A DNA stretch of 64,000 bases from Chryseolinea soli (GCF_003589925.1 NZ_CP032382.1:248001-312000); one strand, 5' to 3'. Shown: positions 7,604-16,499, counted from the stretch's first letter. Notes: generated from the letters alone by a model not told the origin. A program made the numbers and translations.

Positions 7604-10030
7604 CTATTCCGTTCGCAAGGCTTCGGTTGGATTGCGTTTGGCCGCCTGGAAGATATGCCCACCCAGCGCCACGATCATGACGAACAGAGCCAACGCACCG
7701 GCCGCCACGAAGACCCACCACTGTAGGGGTGTGTGATAAGCAAAATTGCTAAGCCATTGTTGAATCAAATAAAACGACAACGCCGACCCCAACAAAGTGG
7801 CCGCCACCAGCCAGCGCATGAAATCGCGCGAAAGCAGGGCAGCAATGCTCAGGATAGATGCGCCCACCACTTTGCGGATGCCGATCTCTTTTGTGCGCCG
7901 CGCCGTGAAAAAAGAAGCCAGACCCAGTAAGCCGATGGAGGCAATAACGATGGCGATCACCGAGAAGGCCGTATAGATATGGGCGGTCGTTTGCTCGCGG
8001 GCAAACAATTTATTGAAGTCTTCGTCGAGGAAGGAATATTCAAAAAGATAGCCGTTCGACAATTGCTTCCAGGTCCTTTCAATGCTTTGCAACGTGGCGT
8101 TCAAGTCGGTGCCTTTGACCTTCACCAAAATATAATTGGCGTCGTTCTCCGTTTTGCGCAGATCGCCGTTGCGGAAAAAGATCACCATGGGTTCGATGGC
8201 ATGGTGGAAGGATTGAAAGTGGAAGTCTTTCACCACACCCACAATGTTAACGTCCATGTCACCGAGTGTCCCGTGGTCGATCGTTTCTTGCAGCGGTTCT
8301 TTCATGCCCAAGACTTTTACAGCAGCCTCGTTGAGGATGGCCTGTGGTTTTTCGCCGGCCGTAAAGGTCTTCCCCTGGACCATTTTCAGGGAGAGCGTTT
8401 CCAGGACGTCGGCGTCGGCCACCAGCGGGAACACCGTCGGGGTCTCATCTTTCGGCGTGCCTGCGAAATGCTGGCCGTGTCCATCGAAGTGGCGGCCGGG
8501 TGTGGTATTCACATAGCTGACGTTTAGCACACCGGGTTGTTTTAGCAATTCATTTTTGAATGCCGACCGGTTGTCGCCCAGACCGCCGGGACGTTTCAAT
8601 ACCACCAGGTGATCTTTTGCGAATCCCAGGTTTCGGCTGGTCATATACTGCAGTTGTTTATACGCCACGATGGTGCACACGATCATGACGATGCAAATGG
8701 TGAACTGGGAAATAACGAGCCCGCTGCGCAGCCATTCGCGATTGCCCTTGATCATGGCACGCCCCTTCAAAGCGCGAACCGGGTTGAACGAAGCAAACGA
8801 AAGCGCCGGGTAGAAACCCGACAAAATCCCCAGCATCGCAGCAAACCCAACCAAGGCCAGCAGCATCAGCGGATTGCCGTAGTTCACGTGCAGGCTTTTC
8901 CCCGAAAGGGCATTGAAGAAAGGCAAGCTCACTTCCAGTATCGCGATCCCCAGCAGCAACCCGATGAACGCGATCAGCACCGACTCCAAAAGAAACTGAA
9001 TGAACAATGCACCGCTGCGACTTCCCGTCACCTTGCGAATGCCTACTTCTTTTGTGCGCTGGAGCGAAAGCGCCGTAGCGAGGTTGGTATAGTTGATGCT
9101 TACCAGCACCAGGATGATCACGGCAATGGCCACCAACGCATAGGTGAGCATCTGTTTTCCTTCCTGGTTCTCGAAGATCATCGTGCTGAGATGAACATCC
9201 TTCAACGGCATCAGGAAAAGATCGTAGTGATCGTTGCCCCGGTATATTTCGCTCAAGGTCTTGCCATAGCGCTTCACCAGGTAAGGCTCATAATACGCTT
9301 TTATAAATTGGGGCATCCGGCTTTCAACATGCTGCCGGTTGGCATTTTTATTCAACACGACATAGGTGCTGAAGGTATGATTGGTCCAGCTGTCGGTAAA
9401 ATCGAAGCCGATGCTCTTGAAGGAGCTGAGAGAAATCAGGAAGTCGAACGTGAAGTGGCTGTTAGTCGGGTAGTCTTTTACTACGCCGGTCACTTTGCAT
9501 TCATGGAAGAATTGATCGAACAGAATGGTTTGGCCGATTGGATTTTCGTTCCCAAAATATTTCTTCGCGGTTTTCTCGGTGATGACAACCGTGTTGGGTT
9601 CCCGCAGTGCGGTCTTCGGGTTGCCTTGCAGGAATGGGATGGTGAACACGTCGAACACGGTGGAGTCTGCTCCCAGGATATGATCTTCGGCATGCTTTTG
9701 ATCGCCGCGGGTAACAACCACGTCGTCAAACCAAAAGCAAAGTCGGGTAACGACTTCTACTTCGGGGAAGAATTCTTTTAGGGCCGGTCCGGTCGGAGGT
9801 GTGGTCCATCCTGATCTCCCTTCGTCGCTTCCCTCCTTGCTGTCGACGCCTACCAGGAAAAGCCGGTCCTTCTTTTCGTGGAAGTTGTCGTAGGTCAACT
9901 CGTCGTACGCATACATACCCAACATCAGCGATGAAGCAATGCCCACCGCCAGGCCCATGATGAGGATGACGGAGTAAAACCGGTTCCGGACAATGTTCCG
10001 CCAGGAGATGAGAAGATAATGTTTCAGCAT
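7604..10030 (-). CDS. FtsX/MacB-type ABC transporter permease, two FtsX domains
   Basis: An 808-residue protein starting MLKHYLLISWRNIVRNRFYS, the standard opening of Bacteroidota FtsX-like permeases. The first transmembrane helix (about 20-42) is followed by a MacB-type periplasmic domain. A first FtsX domain of three helices around 290-425 contains QRTKEVGIRKVTGS. A second periplasmic region follows, and the C-terminal FtsX domain (about 683-808) contains ARRTKEIGIRKVVGAS. There is no ATPase domain and no ATPase gene nearby, which is common: these permeases are often encoded apart from their nucleotide-binding partner. The likely role is mechanotransmission export of a lipid, peptide or lipoprotein; the substrate is unknown. 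Confidence 0.88.
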   Translation of the reverse strand: MLKHYLLISWRNIVRNRFYSVILIMGLAVGIASSLMLGMYAYDELTYDNFHEKKDRLFLVGVDSKEGSDEGRSGWTTPPTGPALKEFFPEVEVVTRLCFWFDDVVVTRGDQKHAEDHILGADSTVFDVFTIPFLQGNPKTALREPNTVVITEKTAKKYFGNENPIGQTILFDQFFHECKVTGVVKDYPTNSHFTFDFLISLSSFKSIGFDFTDSWTNHTFSTYVVLNKNANRQHVESRMPQFIKAYYEPYLVKRYGKTLSEIYRGNDHYDLFLMPLKDVHLSTMIFENQEGKQMLTYALVAIAVIILVLVSINYTNLATALSLQRTKEVGIRKVTGSRSGALFIQFLLESVLIAFIGLLLGIAILEVSLPFFNALSGKSLHVNYGNPLMLLALVGFAAMLGILSGFYPALSFASFNPVRALKGRAMIKGNREWLRSGLVISQFTICIVMIVCTIVAYKQLQYMTSRNLGFAKDHLVVLKRPGGLGDNRSAFKNELLKQPGVLNVSYVNTTPGRHFDGHGQHFAGTPKDETPTVFPLVADADVLETLSLKMVQGKTFTAGEKPQAILNEAAVKVLGMKEPLQETIDHGTLGDMDVNIVGVVKDFHFQSFHHAIEPMVIFFRNGDLRKTENDANYILVKVKGTDLNATLQSIERTWKQLSNGYLFEYSFLDEDFNKLFAREQTTAHIYTAFSVIAIVIASIGLLGLASFFTARRTKEIGIRKVVGASILSIAALLSRDFMRWLVAATLLGSALSFYLIQQWLSNFAYHTPLQWWVFVAAGALALFVMIVALGGHIFQAAKRNPTEALRTE

Positions 10031-10152
10031 AGGACAGCAGGTTTAGGATGGACGGAGACAAAAGTATGCCAAGATAAGAAAACGGCTTTTCAGCCAAATT
10101 CACCCGCCCCGCTGCGCACTACCGGCCAGGAACGTCCGCTGCCGGGCAACGT

Positions 10153-11220
10153 TCAGGACAGCTCTACGTCGATGCTAACAAACCTGCCGTAGTGTTTGAG
10201 GGCCTTCTTCAGGGTCTCTTGTTTTGCTTTGGGAAACGGCGGTGTGATGTCGGTCTCTACGGTGAATAGATTTTTGCTCCGGGTGCGCTTCCAGGTTCCC
10301 ACCACGCGTTGGCCCGAGATCACCACCGGGCGAAAGATCCCATTGCCGGTCGACGCCGCCTGAGCATCTTCCAACACAACACTCCGGTCCTTGTAAGCAA
10401 CAGTATATTCGTCATAGGGCGGCAACAAGAATACAGCACCCGTCGCCGATTTCAATTTTCCTTCCACGGGTTTGAACCAATAGGTTTGTCCCTCCACGGT
10501 GGCTTCTTCGAATTCCTTTTTTACGGCATCCAAATATTTCCGTGCGTCGGTGCCGGTGAGACCCGACCACCAGGCGAAGTCCTGCACGGTAGCGGGACCG
10601 TGGCTGGAAAAATACCGTCTTGCCAGCGAAGCCAGCGCCTCCTCCCGATCCGGCATTTTCGTAGCCGGCAGCCATTCGTCCAATAGCGCAAAGGTGGGTT
10701 GTTTACCCCGGCGAGGCGCCACGCAGATCAGACCTTTAAGCGCGCTGTAGACCAGGATGTGAAGACCGCGTTGCTCGCCCGTGTTGATCTTTGCACGACC
10801 CAAAGCGTCGTATAATTCCGGACGGGTCAGTGGCGCCGAACCTTCCAGCGCCTTGGCAAACACCTTCATGCCTTTAGTAAGCGTCTTAGCGTCCAACCCA
10901 ACCTGGCGGTGCACGGTGCCATACCGCGTGATGACGCGGGGCGCAAGGTACTTCAGCATCCAGCGCACGTCTTCGGGAGACGTATAATGAATCGTTCCCC
11001 GTAACGGCCACGTCCGTACGATAGTCTTGTCGACAAGAGCTTGTTCGATGTCCTGATCCCGCGCATTTTTTAACCGCAGTCCCACGGCCCACAGCGAGTT
11101 GAGATAGTCCTGCGCCTGCACGGCAACCAGCCAGCGGACAACGTCTTGCGGCTTGGTGAAAGATTGTTGGGAGATCTGTTGATGATGAAGACGCAAGCGA
11201 GCGATGTCAGTGAGCTTCAT
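10153..11220 (-). CDS. AlkZ-like (HTH_42) putative DNA glycosylase
   Basis: A 355-residue protein of the winged-helix HTH_42 superfamily, which contains the DNA glycosylases AlkZ and AlkX/YcaQ. The N terminus carries RWLVAVQAQDYLNSLWAVG; Gln35 and Gln37 form the QxQ motif that is catalytic in AlkZ-type enzymes (YcaQ types have QxD). Further family features are RTWPLRGTIHY, a central winged-helix region around 120-190 and a C-terminal beta domain with FLLPPYDEYTVAY. The start at 11220 gives the normal N terminus. It stands alone on the minus strand downstream of a heptamer repeat block. Glycosylase activity against bulky or crosslinked lesions is plausible from the QAQ motif but unproven here. 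Confidence 0.8.
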   Translation of the reverse strand: MKLTDIARLRLHHQQISQQSFTKPQDVVRWLVAVQAQDYLNSLWAVGLRLKNARDQDIEQALVDKTIVRTWPLRGTIHYTSPEDVRWMLKYLAPRVITRYGTVHRQVGLDAKTLTKGMKVFAKALEGSAPLTRPELYDALGRAKINTGEQRGLHILVYSALKGLICVAPRRGKQPTFALLDEWLPATKMPDREEALASLARRYFSSHGPATVQDFAWWSGLTGTDARKYLDAVKKEFEEATVEGQTYWFKPVEGKLKSATGAVFLLPPYDEYTVAYKDRSVVLEDAQAASTGNGIFRPVVISGQRVVGTWKRTRSKNLFTVETDITPPFPKAKQETLKKALKHYGRFVSIDVELS

Positions 11221-11280
11221 GGGATGGGGGTTGCTTGGACGAAGATACGAGGATGTTGGGAAAGTTGGGAGGCGGTATTC

Positions 11281-11444
11281 AGGAGTCAGGAGTCAGGAGC
11301 CAGGAGCCAGTAGTTAGTAGCCAGTAATCAGTAGTCAGAATCCAGTAGTCAGAGATCAAAAGTTGAAAGCACAGTAGTTCGAAGTTGAAAAATGTTTTAA
11401 ATAAAAACTCCTGGATTCTGACTCCTGGATTCTGGCTCCTGGTT
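11281..11444. repeat. Heptanucleotide tandem array with an inverted partner array
   Basis: From 11281 to 11357 eleven consecutive 7-bp units follow a consensus near AGKAGYC (AGGAGTC, AGGAGCC, AGTAGTT, AGTAGCC, AGTAATC and so on). From 11407 to 11441 five 7-bp units on the opposite strand (ACTCCTG, GATTCTG, ACTCCTG, GATTCTG, GCTCCTG) are reverse complements of the same unit types. A 49-bp spacer holds two AGTTGAA copies. The two arms can fold on each other. The right arm abuts the stop codon of the TfoX-like gene, so the block may also act as its terminator. Confidence 0.85.
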
Positions 11445-11785
11445 CACTTCTTTTTCTTGGCCGCTTTCGCTTCCTTGTTGAAAGCCAGCGCCAGGTTTAC
11501 CCAATAGTCGAACTTCTTTTTTGTGCGGAATCCTTCATCGCCTACAAATACGAATCCCTTCATCGTGCGGGTGCCGTGGACCATGGGGCGGCATCCGGGT
11601 TGATCCAGGGCTTCTTCGTAGGCGTCCGGGCCAACGCGGCACATCAATTCATCTTCGCTTACGCAAATGCACATCTTTCCGTTTACCATAAAGCAAACGC
11701 CGCGGAACATTACTTTTTCTTCGATCTTCTTTTGATCGGCCAGGGCTTCCCGTACTTTATCCGCAAGTTTTTCATTGTAGGCCAT
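11444..11785 (-). CDS. TfoX N-terminal domain protein
   Basis: A 113-residue protein matching the TfoX/Sxy N-terminal domain: MAYNEKLADKVREAL, then EEKVMFRGVCFMVNGKMCI, then DELMCRVGPDAYEEAL, then GFVFVGDEGFRTKKKFDYW and a lysine-rich tail. It lacks the C-terminal TfoX domain, as do many stand-alone Bacteroidota members. In gamma-proteobacteria TfoX/Sxy switches on competence genes, but the isolated N-terminal domain is widespread and its role here is unknown. The stop codon at 11444 lies directly against the inverted heptamer array. Confidence 0.85.
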   Translation of the reverse strand: MAYNEKLADKVREALADQKKIEEKVMFRGVCFMVNGKMCICVSEDELMCRVGPDAYEEALDQPGCRPMVHGTRTMKGFVFVGDEGFRTKKKFDYWVNLALAFNKEAKAAKKKK

Positions 11786-11923
11786 AGAGGTTCTTTTGTC
11801 GCAACCAAAGATAGACGTTGTCCGGAATTTTTTGTAGCATTCAACGTCAAGAAATCGTGACTATCGATGGCTCCTATTCCGGGGCCGGTGTTTATTAAAA
11901 TATTCTATGCTAATTTCGTCCAC

Positions 11924-12070
11924 ATGAAAAAGTCTTTTTTCAAACTCCTCGCCCGCATCAACAAGGCGATCCTTCCCCGGTATAGCCAGCGGGATATTAC
12001 CCGGTTGTCGAAACTCGATAAGGCTTTGGTGGCATTCCGGTATTGGGTGACGCTGAATTCGTTGGATTGA
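11924..12070 (+). CDS. Short conserved basic protein (48 aa)
   Basis: A 48-residue ORF, MKKSFFKLLARINKAILPR then YSQRDITRLSKLDKALVAF, ending WVTLNSLD. It is strongly basic and helical. I recognise the pattern (MKK-FFK-LAKINK-LLP-YSK...D-AI-AYR-WVT-N-LD) as a short conserved Bacteroidota protein that automatic pipelines often leave hypothetical or mislabel as SsrA-binding protein; this recollection is not checked. The upstream in-frame ATG at 11867 adds an unrelated leader and is unlikely. It is convergent with the GH13 gene, with repeat copy A between their ends. Its size and charge suggest a nucleic-acid- or ribosome-associated role, which is speculation. Confidence 0.6.
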   Translation: MKKSFFKLLARINKAILPRYSQRDITRLSKLDKALVAFRYWVTLNSLD

Positions 12071-12212
12071 GGTGGAGAATCTATGCCGGAAAAGCTGACA
12101 AACGGATAGCATTTTTCACCGCCCCGCTTTCGCCAAAGCTTCAACGGGTACAGAAAGGTGCCGCAAAGGCTGTTCTTGTATTTCCCTTGCATTCTTTGGC
12201 GCCTTTCTTTAC

Positions 12213-12263
12213 TCGCCGACTTGCCCGTCGCAGCTTTAGCGAAGACGGGAACTTTAGCGAAGG
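12213..12263. repeat. Dispersed palindromic repeat, copy A
   Basis: Diverged copy of an element also found at 24751-24836 and 40369-40448. It includes TCGCCGAC (12213-12220), AGCTTTAGCGAAG (12232-12244) and a second CTTTAGCGAAGG (12252-12263). It is preceded by CTTTGGCGCCTTTCTTTAC, which matches the CTTTGCGCC/TTTCTTTGCG arm of the other copies. It lies between the convergent ends of the 48-aa gene and the GH13 gene. Confidence 0.65.
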
Positions 12264-12286
12264 TGGGCGGTTCAAACCTTCACGCG

Positions 12287-13654
12287 CTACTTCTTCAAAA
12301 CCAGATACCCGTAGCCACCGAGGGTCACCTTAGTTGTGAGCGTAACGGAAGAGTTATCCAGGACGTTGGTCCAGGTTGAGTTTTGAAGGCTGGCGTCGAG
12401 GACATATTCTTTCGATTCTCCCCGGACGTTGGCAAGTATGAGATATTCTTCGGTGCCGCTGGTGCGTTTGAACGCGGCGATGTTGTCGTCGCTATAATAT
12501 TGCAGTGCACCCGAAGTGAAAGCCGTTGTGCTATTGTATATCCCCAGAAGCTTTTCATAGGCTGCCAGCATGGCGGGGTTCATCGTCCAGTTGATCGGGT
12601 CACGGGTAAAGAACGGCAACTTTTCAGCCTGCCCTACTTCCTGGCTGCCATAGAGCATGGGCACGGCGCTGGTAAAGATCGTTACCACGGAAGCGGACAA
12701 TGCTCCACCGGTTCCGCCGAATAATTCCACAGGGGTACCATCGTAGGCAGATTGATCGTGATTGGTAGTATAACGCAGCTTGCGCCCGCCAGCAGGAATG
12801 CTGTTGTATTCGGCAAGGTGTGTCGCAAAAATGGAGGAGGCCGATTTGTTCGCTTCATACACCTGCTTTAGATTGTTGTAGAAGTCCCACGCATAGTTCA
12901 TCTGGAAGCCGGCCGTAAAATTATCCGCCTTGCCCCCCTCGGCTAAGAGGATCAGGTTTCTTTTCGGGATGGCCTTCAACTCATCCAAGGCCTGCTTCCA
13001 AAAATCGGTCGGCACAAAATCTACGGCGTCGCAGCGAAAGCCATCCACGTTGGCCTCGAGTACCCAGTACTTCATAGCCGCGATCATCGCTTTGCGCATG
13101 TCGCTATTGTCGTAGTTCAGCTCGGCAACATCCTGCCAGTTGGTTCCAGGCGGAATGATAATGTTGCCGGAGGCATCTTGCGTATACCACGTTTTGTTCT
13201 TCATCCACACATTGTCCCACGAGGTGTGGTTGGCCACCCAATCCAGGATCACGGCGATGTTGCGGTCGTGCGCTTTCTGCACGAGCTCCCGCAGTTTGTC
13301 GAGGTTTCCAAATTCCGTATTTACCTCAAGATAATTTTGCACCGCGTATAGCGACCCCAATCCACCCGCGGAACGCACTTGTCCCACGGGATAGATCGGC
13401 ATGAGCCATATCGTGTTCACACCAAGAGCCTTGATGTTGTCGAGCCGGTCGATGATGCCTTGAAAATTTCCCGCCGTGCTGTATGCGCGCGGGTTCACTT
13501 CATACATCACGATGTTTTGTGTGGTGGGTACGTTGGCGAAAGGAACGCCGTATTGTTTGGGCGAGTCGTCAACAGGCGGTGTTACCGGCGCGGGATCGGT
13601 TTTGTCCGTGCTGCACGAGAACATCATCAACACGATAACACACAGTTTCTTCAT
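12287..13654 (-). CDS. GH13 alpha-amylase family lipoprotein
   Basis: A 455-residue glycoside hydrolase family 13 enzyme with a lipoprotein signal (MKKLCVIVLMMFSC, lipobox Cys14) and a proline-rich linker to about residue 33. The (beta/alpha)8 barrel has all four conserved regions: DWVANHTS (138-145), DGFRCDAVD with nucleophile Asp209, LLAEGG with acid/base Glu239, and TTNHDQS with His299 and Asp300. Domain C follows and ends GGYGYLVLKK. An ATG at 13657 gives one extra Met; the ORF start at 13684 is less likely. It is the last gene of the sus-like operon. By analogy with SusG it should cut starch or maltodextrin at the cell surface, although it is much shorter than SusG and has no visible starch-binding module. 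Confidence 0.9.
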   Translation of the reverse strand: MKKLCVIVLMMFSCSTDKTDPAPVTPPVDDSPKQYGVPFANVPTTQNIVMYEVNPRAYSTAGNFQGIIDRLDNIKALGVNTIWLMPIYPVGQVRSAGGLGSLYAVQNYLEVNTEFGNLDKLRELVQKAHDRNIAVILDWVANHTSWDNVWMKNKTWYTQDASGNIIIPPGTNWQDVAELNYDNSDMRKAMIAAMKYWVLEANVDGFRCDAVDFVPTDFWKQALDELKAIPKRNLILLAEGGKADNFTAGFQMNYAWDFYNNLKQVYEANKSASSIFATHLAEYNSIPAGGRKLRYTTNHDQSAYDGTPVELFGGTGGALSASVVTIFTSAVPMLYGSQEVGQAEKLPFFTRDPINWTMNPAMLAAYEKLLGIYNSTTAFTSGALQYYSDDNIAAFKRTSGTEEYLILANVRGESKEYVLDASLQNSTWTNVLDNSSVTLTTKVTLGGYGYLVLKK

Positions 13655-13777
13655 CATGATAAAAGCAGAAATAAAGTTAAGCATTTTACAAAGTCATTGT
13701 AACGAACAAAAAGCACATGAGCCTTCACGCGGACGTTTACCTTCCGCAGGCCTTCACTCAGTTCGTTTATGGAAGGG

Positions 13778-13811
13778 GGCGATCGCCTTCGTCAGCAACA
13801 AACGCGATCGC
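13778..13811 (-). promoter_or_regulatory. Intercistronic hairpin between susE-like and GH13 genes
   Basis: Two copies of the palindrome GCGATCGC (13779-13786 and 13804-13811) face each other. On the minus strand the upstream copy is preceded by GGGGAGA and the downstream one is followed by CCCC, giving a strong stem. No T-run follows, so it looks more like an mRNA processing or stability element, or a weak attenuator, than a terminator. The role is inference. Confidence 0.35.
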
Positions 13812-13821
13812 TCTCCCCGAA

Positions 13822-14883
13822 TTAATTTTTCTTTACGGTATAGGTGTACGCGTATGGCGCCTTCGACTTGCTGAGATCGATCGTCACCGTATAGTTACCC
13901 TCCTCCGGTATGCTGATGGCAGCGTCGGTCTGGATCAACGTTCCCGCAAAATCATTGCTGTTGGCCGGGCCGTAGTTTATATCCCAACCGTCGTTGGCCC
14001 TGAATTTCAGCGCACCGTTCTTCAGATTCAGGGTGACGCTCCAGGTGTCTTTCGCCTGGTTGTAGGTCATGGCGGTAGAGCTCGCCCATGCACCCGGTGT
14101 GGCGTCACCGACTACACCCCATGTCTGGATGAGGTCGATCTGATAGGTGAGCTGGTCCGTGTCGACTTTAAATTTATAATAGCCGGGCACGGGCAGCGAC
14201 AAGCCGTCGGCAAGACCGTCGGTGGTGAGTTTGCCCGGGGTTTTCGAGTCGCCATAATTAATATGGTCCCAATCCGGTGAAGAGGTGAACTTGAAAGCCG
14301 TGCCACTGCCGATGTACACATAACCTTCAAACACAAAGTCGCTCACCGCTACAATCACCGGCGCATTTCCGGGGTTCCATCCCTGGTAACCACCGGGTAG
14401 CCATAACGTGGCGGGCTTGGCTGCTTTCCACGGCGTGATCTTGATCTTCACCACCGGCGACACCGCCGGAAACTTGCTGTTCACGGACGCCCGAACGCGA
14501 AGCTCCAGGGACGACGCCACGTTGGGCGTCACCTTCAATTGATCGATCAGCTTCGTGTTGATATCGCCCAGGATCAAACCCACGGAATCAAGCGCCGTGG
14601 TGGCCAGCACGATGGGCGCGGCAAAGTTGCGACCAGCCGAATCCAACTCCAGCACATAGCTCACTTCCGTGCTCACCCCGTAGTCGACTTTGTTCCATTC
14701 GAAAACTAACGTGTCGGTAGTCGTTTCTTCCGTAATCACACCGACATAGCCTTCTTTCACCTCCGTGATCTGGGGTGGTGTGGCATTCGGATTCAATACG
14801 GCTTTCGTTTCATCTTTTTCGCATCCCATCACCAGGAGAAATGCGAGTACCAGTATAGATATGGGTTTCATCTTGTTCTTCAT
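13822..14883 (-). CDS. SusE/SusF-like outer-membrane starch-binding lipoprotein
   Basis: A 353-residue surface lipoprotein: signal sequence with lipobox LVMGC (Cys21), then a SusE-type N-terminal immunoglobulin-like domain (TDTLVFEWNKVDYG, EVSYVLELDSAG) and two tandem SusE/F carbohydrate-binding domains. The first is marked by LWLPGGYQGWNPGNAPVI with FKFTSSPDWDHINYGD, the second by WGVVGDATPGAW with LKFRANDGWDINYG. The tryptophans in GGYQGW and GAW sit where starch-binding aromatics lie in the family. The start overlaps the susD stop by one base (TAATG). It should bind alpha-glucan at the surface and pass it toward the SusCD complex. Confidence 0.88.
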   Translation of the reverse strand: MKNKMKPISILVLAFLLVMGCEKDETKAVLNPNATPPQITEVKEGYVGVITEETTTDTLVFEWNKVDYGVSTEVSYVLELDSAGRNFAAPIVLATTALDSVGLILGDINTKLIDQLKVTPNVASSLELRVRASVNSKFPAVSPVVKIKITPWKAAKPATLWLPGGYQGWNPGNAPVIVAVSDFVFEGYVYIGSGTAFKFTSSPDWDHINYGDSKTPGKLTTDGLADGLSLPVPGYYKFKVDTDQLTYQIDLIQTWGVVGDATPGAWASSTAMTYNQAKDTWSVTLNLKNGALKFRANDGWDINYGPANSNDFAGTLIQTDAAISIPEEGNYTVTIDLSKSKAPYAYTYTVKKN

Positions 14884-16481
14884 TAGTATCCAGGATTTTG
14901 TACCAGGTTAGTATTCACGGCACGATCCGATGCCGGTATCGGGAAGATGGCATAGTGCGTTTGCGTGCTGGCACCATCTTTTACGTTTCCTTTCCAATCC
15001 CACAGGTACACGTCGCCGCTAAACACGCCAAAGCGGATCAGGTCGGTGCGGCGTTGTGCTTCCCAATACAACTCGCGGCCGCGTTCATCCAAAATAAAGG
15101 GCAGGGTTAGGTCGGCCGATACAATGTTACCGTCGGTGTTTCCATAAGCGCGCGTGCGGAGTTGGTTGACGTAGTCGACGGCGGTGTTCAGGTCGCCACC
15201 GCTGCCGCCGCGTTTCACCGCCTCGGCATACATGAGGTAGACGTCGGCCAGGCGGAACAACGGGAAGTCGGTGTCCACGAATGTGGGGTTCTGGCCTTTT
15301 GCCCCGGTCGAGGTCAGGTTCTTGAACTTTGCGCACAGATAGCCTTCGGTGAATACCGTGGGATGATCGATCTCCAGCGTTTGTCCATTGGTGTAAAAAA
15401 TAGCGCGGTGATCAGTGTCGCCGGAAGGATCTGCAAACTTGTCGACAAATGCATTGGTCATGCGGTTGCCTGACCATCCACCGGAAGCTATCCCAAAGCC
15501 GCCGTCAGCATCCATCGAGCCGCCTACCGCTGCGTGAATAATGAACGTCACACCACCATAACCCCGGCCGCTGTTCCCATCTTCCGCGATCGGAAAAATG
15601 ACTTCGTTGCGCAGCCTGTCGTTGTCGGCGAGGAACAAGTCTTTGTATTGACCGGTCAGCGAATACTTACCGGTGCTGATGATCTTGTTGCAATAGGTGA
15701 GACATTCGGTGTACCGGGTATTGCCTGCACCCCGGTATACTTCAGCGTTCAGGTTTAGTTTGGCCAGTAGCATCCAGGCAGCCGCCTGGTCGGCACGGGC
15801 ATATTCGTTCATGCCCGGCGCAGCCAACGCGGGTTCAATGGCCTCCAACTCCTTTTGAATGTAGTCGAAGAGGTCGGCGCGCGAAATTTGTTTTGGCAGG
15901 AATGCGCCTGGCGCGTCCGCTTCCGTTACAAATGGCACATTGCCCCACAGGTCAAGTGCGAAATAATAATACAAGGCGCGTAAGAAGCGGGCTTCGGCTA
16001 CAAACATCTTCACCTCGGCCTGTTCACTTGACGAAAGCCCATCGATGCGGGGTGTCACTTCGCGAATGAACTCGTTGCAATATGCAATGTTGATGAACAC
16101 GCGTTGATAGAGCAGTTGCACATAGCCATTCTGCTCCGACCAGTTCTGACCATGAAACTCGGTGAGACCCGGATCGCCCCAAGCGCTGATGCATTCATCG
16201 GTCGTGATCTCTTGCGCACTCCAATACGTACGCAAGAAAGATGTGGTCCCTTCATCCGGCGCGTTGATCTCGGGCTGACCATATTCGCCGCGCTGTCCGG
16301 TCAGCGTCATCGCGCCGTAAAGCTTGGCCAGAAATTGTTTGAAAGACGCGGGATCTTTGTACACCGACGCCGAAGTTGTAATGCGTTTGTTCAAGGGCTC
16401 CGTGTCCAGGTCGCTGAAGCAAGAAGTTAGCACACTTCCCACGAGCAGCGCAGCAAAGGTTGATGTTGTATAGCGATTCAT
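14883..16481 (-). CDS. SusD/RagB family nutrient-binding outer-membrane lipoprotein
   Basis: A 532-residue SusD-family protein with a lipoprotein signal (MNRYTTSTFAALLVGSVLTS then Cys21) and LDTEPLNKR just after it, a typical SusD opening. The TPR-rich helical body includes AEARFLRALYYYFALDLWGN, the SusD core signature, and the C-terminal half has FPLFRLADVYLMYAEAVKRG and ILDERGRELYWEAQRRTDLI, as in RagB/SusD. Length is normal. The start is 18 bp after the susC stop and the stop overlaps susE, so the three are clearly one operon. It acts as the lid of the SusC barrel and captures oligosaccharides. Confidence 0.95.
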   Translation of the reverse strand: MNRYTTSTFAALLVGSVLTSCFSDLDTEPLNKRITTSASVYKDPASFKQFLAKLYGAMTLTGQRGEYGQPEINAPDEGTTSFLRTYWSAQEITTDECISAWGDPGLTEFHGQNWSEQNGYVQLLYQRVFINIAYCNEFIREVTPRIDGLSSSEQAEVKMFVAEARFLRALYYYFALDLWGNVPFVTEADAPGAFLPKQISRADLFDYIQKELEAIEPALAAPGMNEYARADQAAAWMLLAKLNLNAEVYRGAGNTRYTECLTYCNKIISTGKYSLTGQYKDLFLADNDRLRNEVIFPIAEDGNSGRGYGGVTFIIHAAVGGSMDADGGFGIASGGWSGNRMTNAFVDKFADPSGDTDHRAIFYTNGQTLEIDHPTVFTEGYLCAKFKNLTSTGAKGQNPTFVDTDFPLFRLADVYLMYAEAVKRGGSGGDLNTAVDYVNQLRTRAYGNTDGNIVSADLTLPFILDERGRELYWEAQRRTDLIRFGVFSGDVYLWDWKGNVKDGASTQTHYAIFPIPASDRAVNTNLVQNPGY

Positions 16482-16499
16482 AATCGTATTGTCTTTAGA

